This document shows, piece after piece, positions 59,780 through 64,000 of a stretch of DNA of 64,000 bases (the stretch's first letter is position 1; every line of letters begins with the position of its first letter). Position numbers and translations under genes: made by a program. The notes below the pieces were generated by a model. The model searched no databases. It was not told the origin of the DNA and was given only the letters and a program-made list of their open reading frames with translations. Source of the DNA: Cichorium intybus (Eukaryota; Streptophyta; Magnoliopsida; Asterales; Asteraceae); assembly GCA_023525715.1 (NCBI GenBank), contig CM042012.1, forward strand, positions 54,117,004 to 54,181,003, written 5' to 3'.

Positions 59780-59945
59780 AAAATGGTAAATCGTGTTATC
59801 TGAACAGCTCGCATCAACCCGCTTCAAGGTTTACGTGGGTTGTCCATCACAGAACACAAACGATATTTTGTGTGTGTTAAGGTTTGAACCCTAGACATTA
59901 TGTATATAATTCCACACCTTAACCAACTAAGCTCATATCGTAAAG
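59780..59945 (-). mobile_element. tRNA-derived SINE-like unit
   Basis: The minus strand has an A-box-like GAGCTTAGTTGG (59936-59925) and a B-box-like GGGTTCAAACC (59892-59882), about 40 nt apart as in a tRNA promoter, then an unrelated 3' part ending near a short T/A-rich tail at 59780. It does not fold as a full tRNA. Polymerase III SINE or tRNA pseudogene; no target duplication confirmed. Confidence 0.5.
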
Positions 59946-60158
59946 GCAAAAACTATATGTTTATATGTATAAAGTATGAATTTTTAACACAGAAATTTTT
60001 TTATACTTAAATATGTATTTGATATGTAAATACGTTCATAAATACGGTACGGTATTTACATCCACAAATTAAGATGTAAGAGACAGATTAAATACGCAGA
60101 TTGTAATATACGTCGGTATAGTTCTGTAAATCTTTGTTGTTTGATAAATAATTTAGGG
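59946..60158. other. Intergenic, nothing recognised
   Basis: Short AT-rich stretch between the SINE-like unit and the foldback element. Confidence 0.5.
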
Positions 60159-61885
<1,727 letters not shown>

Positions 61886-62050
61886 CATGCAAAGTTAGGG
61901 ATACATTATAACTTGTATCGTCAACTTATTATGAAAACATTTTTTATAATACAAGAATATCACATTTGAAAGCTCATAATTTTATTCATGAAAACTGTTT
62001 ACAACGCATTTTGAACTGATAACAAACTGTAGGAAGCCTATGGTTAAACA

Positions 62051-62099
<49 letters not shown>

Positions 62100-62191
62100 T
62101 TATTCACTATCACAGAAAATTTCAAAAAAGTTTAACGAGTGTTTATTGAAAAGGGTAAATGATGTCAAGTTCTTTTTCGTAAATGTATAAT
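61886..62191. other. Intergenic with (AAT)n microsatellite
   Basis: No gene. 62049-62098 is an (AAT)n run of about 16 units. Confidence 0.85.
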
Positions 62192-62332
62192 TGTTAGTGA
62201 TTAGGGTTAATACCCATTAGGGTTTTGGTAAGCCCATTAAGGTTTAGGTTTGGCCATGATTCCCATTTTTTATCCCTATTTATATGGGGTTAAACCCTCA
62301 ATATTAAGATCAATCAATTCTATATTATATCA
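62192..62332 (+). repeat. 5' LTR of TRIM-like element
   Basis: 141 bp, directly followed by the PBS with no spacer. Confidence 0.85.
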
Positions 62333-62924
62333 TGGTATCAGAGCTCTAGGTTAAAATCTTACTGCTGACCACAACCCGCCGCCGCCGACCTCCACCTCCG
62401 ACGACCTAGTCGTCGGAGGTGCCTTCAATATTTTTCCCTTTCTTCTTTTTCTCATAAATAATAATACAGCCGCCGGCACCAAACCAGAGCCCCGTCATCG
62501 GTTTCTTCTACTGCATCGTCTGCTTCGGCCCCTCTCCTCGGATGACATCTTCTTCTTCGGACATTCTTCGTCGGGAAGCCTCCGATTTGCAGTCGTCTTT
62601 CTCTCCTCTGTGATGACTGCAGTCGTCGATCTCACCGAAATTGGCGCCGTCCGCCGCAGCTCGAGTCCTCTCTCTTTGCTCGCTGCCTTTCTCTGGACTC
62701 TTCCGCCGTCGGCTCCATGATCACTATCACGGCTCTCCCTTCTTCTTCAACGGATCCGCCTCTGACCGCCGCTCCTCCTATTTTCTTCTCCGATGAGCAG
62801 TTATTATTAGCCGTCATCGTCAGAGCTCTGCCACCGCTGCCGCTGTTTTTCAATTATGTTTTTCTTTTATGTTTTGTTTATTTTTTCAGTTTAATCGTCT
62901 CCTCCCGATCAAACTGCGGGGGGA

Positions 62925-63065
62925 TGTTAGTGATTAGGGTTAATACCCATTAGGGTTTTGGTAAGCCCATTAGGGTTTAGGTTTGGCCATGATTCTCATT
63001 TTGTATCCCTATTTATATGGGGTTAAACCCTCAATATTAAGATCAATCAATTCTATATTATATCA
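62925..63065 (+). repeat. 3' LTR of TRIM-like element
   Basis: 141 bp, the same ends as the 5' copy. It lies 13 bp before an assembly gap. Confidence 0.85.
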
Positions 63066-63078
63066 GGTTATATCCATG

Positions 63079-63101
63079 NNNNNNNNNNNNNNNNNNNNNN
63101 N
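63079..63101. other. Assembly gap (23 N)
   Basis: Run of N. Neighbouring elements differ on the two sides, so the real gap size is unknown. Confidence 1.
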
Positions 63102-63255
63102 AAACAAGCTACATATTCTCACTACTACAGAAGTGATTTGTTGGTGCGAGGAGTTTTTTTAATTGATGCGGTTTAACATGATAAACCGCATTATAAAGTG
63201 AAAAAACAATTATATCGCATCGATAAAAGCAGAAACCGCATCATTTATAATGTTT

Positions 63256-63600
63256 GTTGATGCGGTAACTTTTAATCGCATTAAAAATTGTTTACTTAGT
63301 GCGGGTTCGTCTAATGACACTATTAAAACCTTATTTTTACTGCGAAAGTTTACAATCGCACCTTTAAAACCGGGCTTTTTTACTGCAATAGTTTACAATT
63401 GCACCTTTAAAACGTCATTTGTTGATGCGATAACTTTTAATCGCATTAAAACTTCTTTTATTAGTGCGGGTTTGTCCAATGGCACTATTAAAATCTTATT
63501 TTTACTGCGAAAGTTTACAATTGCACCTTAAAAACCGTGCTCTTTTAATGCGAACGTTTACAATCGCACCTTTAAAACGACATTTGTTGGATTTGGCTTG
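63256..63600 (+). repeat. Subterminal tandem repeats of the CACTA element
   Basis: A unit of about 165-175 bp starting GTTGATGCG and ending with TTTAAAACG occurs at 63256 and 63421, with the beginning of a third at 63596. Confidence 0.8.
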
Positions 63601-63867
63601 ATGTTTGTCCAAAGGCAGACTAAGCCCATGTGTCAGGCTAAGCCTAAATGGCAGACTAAGCCCATGTGGCACTATTAAAACGTTTTTTTTACTACGGTAA
63701 GTTTGGATAGCATTAAAAATCGATTGTAATTTAAATACAATAAATTTGGGGCTTTTATTAAGTCCTTGTTCGATCAAGCTTCTCCTTCTTCTTCAAGATC
63801 ACCTGCCGTCTAGTTGCATTTACTTCACTTCATTAAAGCCGGTTGCATTTACTTCTCTACGGTTAAG

Positions 63868-63992
63868 GTGAGTTTATATCAAACCTTTATTAATTTCGTT
63901 ATATAACTCCCGACAACTGAAACCTAGATTTCAAACATTTATGAGCCGAATAACAGAAACATTCCTTAATTGTTGTTTATTTTAATTTTCAG
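63868..63992 (+). other. Predicted intron in the CACTA leader
   Basis: Donor TTAAG/GTGAGTTTA at 63868 and acceptor TTTTAATTTTCAG/ATGG at 63992, with a T-rich tract before the AG. Confidence 0.5.
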
Positions 63993-64000
63993 ATGGATCG
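63993..64000 (+). CDS. Start of CACTA transposase ORF, partial
   Basis: ATGGATCG begins exactly after the predicted acceptor and would encode Met-Asp-Arg, a common start of plant CACTA transposases. Only 8 bases are in the window, so identity rests on context. Confidence 0.35.

Larger units (their letters stand above)
62192..63065 (+). mobile_element. TRIM-like short LTR element, 874 bp
   Basis: LTRs of 141 bp at 62192-62332 and 62925-63065 (TGTTAGTGATTAGGG to TATATTATATCA, three differences seen). PBS TGGTATCAGAGC follows the first LTR at 62333. A polypurine stretch ACTGCGGGGGGA precedes the second. The 592-bp interior is GC-rich (CCGCCG phrases) and encodes no Gag or Pol. Flanks ATAAT and GGTTA do not match, so the target duplication is absent. 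Either a TRIM or an internally deleted copia element. Confidence 0.8.
63120..64000 (+). mobile_element. CACTA (En/Spm) transposon, left end, partial
   Basis: Begins CACTACTACAGAAGTG, a CACTA terminal inverted repeat. It is followed by a subterminal region (to about 63720) dense in GATGCGG, AATCGCA and TGCGGG phrases on both strands, the kind of array bound by CACTA accessory proteins. Then comes a leader with an intron and the first codons of an ORF at the window edge. The other end lies outside. Confidence 0.78.

Noticed and set aside
59880..59940. tRNA gene on the minus strand
   Set aside because: A and B boxes are present but no complete cloverleaf or anticodon arm could be built; treated as SINE-like.

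Overview
This is nuclear DNA from a flowering plant, and almost all of it is transposable elements. Evidence: plant-type Ty3/gypsy (chromovirus/Tekay-like and Athila) and Ty1/copia elements primed from initiator tRNA-Met or tRNA-Asp, hAT, Mutator-like, PIF/Harbinger and CACTA DNA transposons, Helitron ends, long (TA)n tracts, and a BURP-domain pseudogene (a plant-only family). The sort of repeats suggests a eudicot, perhaps Asteraceae; the family is inference. I found no intact host gene.

Layout. 1-458: start of a minus-strand copia element (gag N-terminus, PBS, LTR). 858-1519: broken BURP gene. 1553-2673 and 3086-3753: two non-autonomous hAT elements, each with a perfect 8-bp target duplication. 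5184-7937: 2.75-kb non-autonomous LTR element with a CAATT target duplication. 8147-9485: tandem duplication next to a decayed PIF/Harbinger ORF1. 9530-10458: Helitron ends set between two long (TA)n tracts.

10719-43903 is one 33-kb nest on the minus strand. Outer element C (decayed Tekay-like chromovirus, target duplication CATAT) was invaded by Athila element A (16858-40284). A's reverse transcriptase was then split by plus-strand gypsy element B (25021-35282, target duplication CATTT). B itself carries an antisense scrap of copia polymerase. LTR divergence counted by eye falls in the same order as the nesting (C about 20 changes, A about 8, B 1), which supports this history.

43904-49463: further (TA)n tracts, a 2.2-kb Mutator-like element full of 18-bp palindromes, a hAT element with target duplication CCTATATA, and a small Mutator-like MITE. 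49464-58850: element D, a complete Tekay-like chromovirus (target duplication CTACA) with one uninterrupted gag-pol frame and a chromodomain, the only element here that looks potentially autonomous. 58851-64000: SINE-like unit, foldback-type element with 430-450-bp inverted arms, short copia-like/TRIM element, a 23-N assembly gap, and the left end of a CACTA transposon whose first coding exon begins in the last 8 bases.

The most unusual signal is a 13-bp GC-rich, nearly palindromic box (GGCGCRSTGCGCC, or GGCGGGGTGCGCC) that appears in otherwise AT-rich LTRs of three different elements (A, C and D). It is repeatedly paired at 21-22 bp start-to-start, and D's two LTRs differ by exactly one such 22-bp step.
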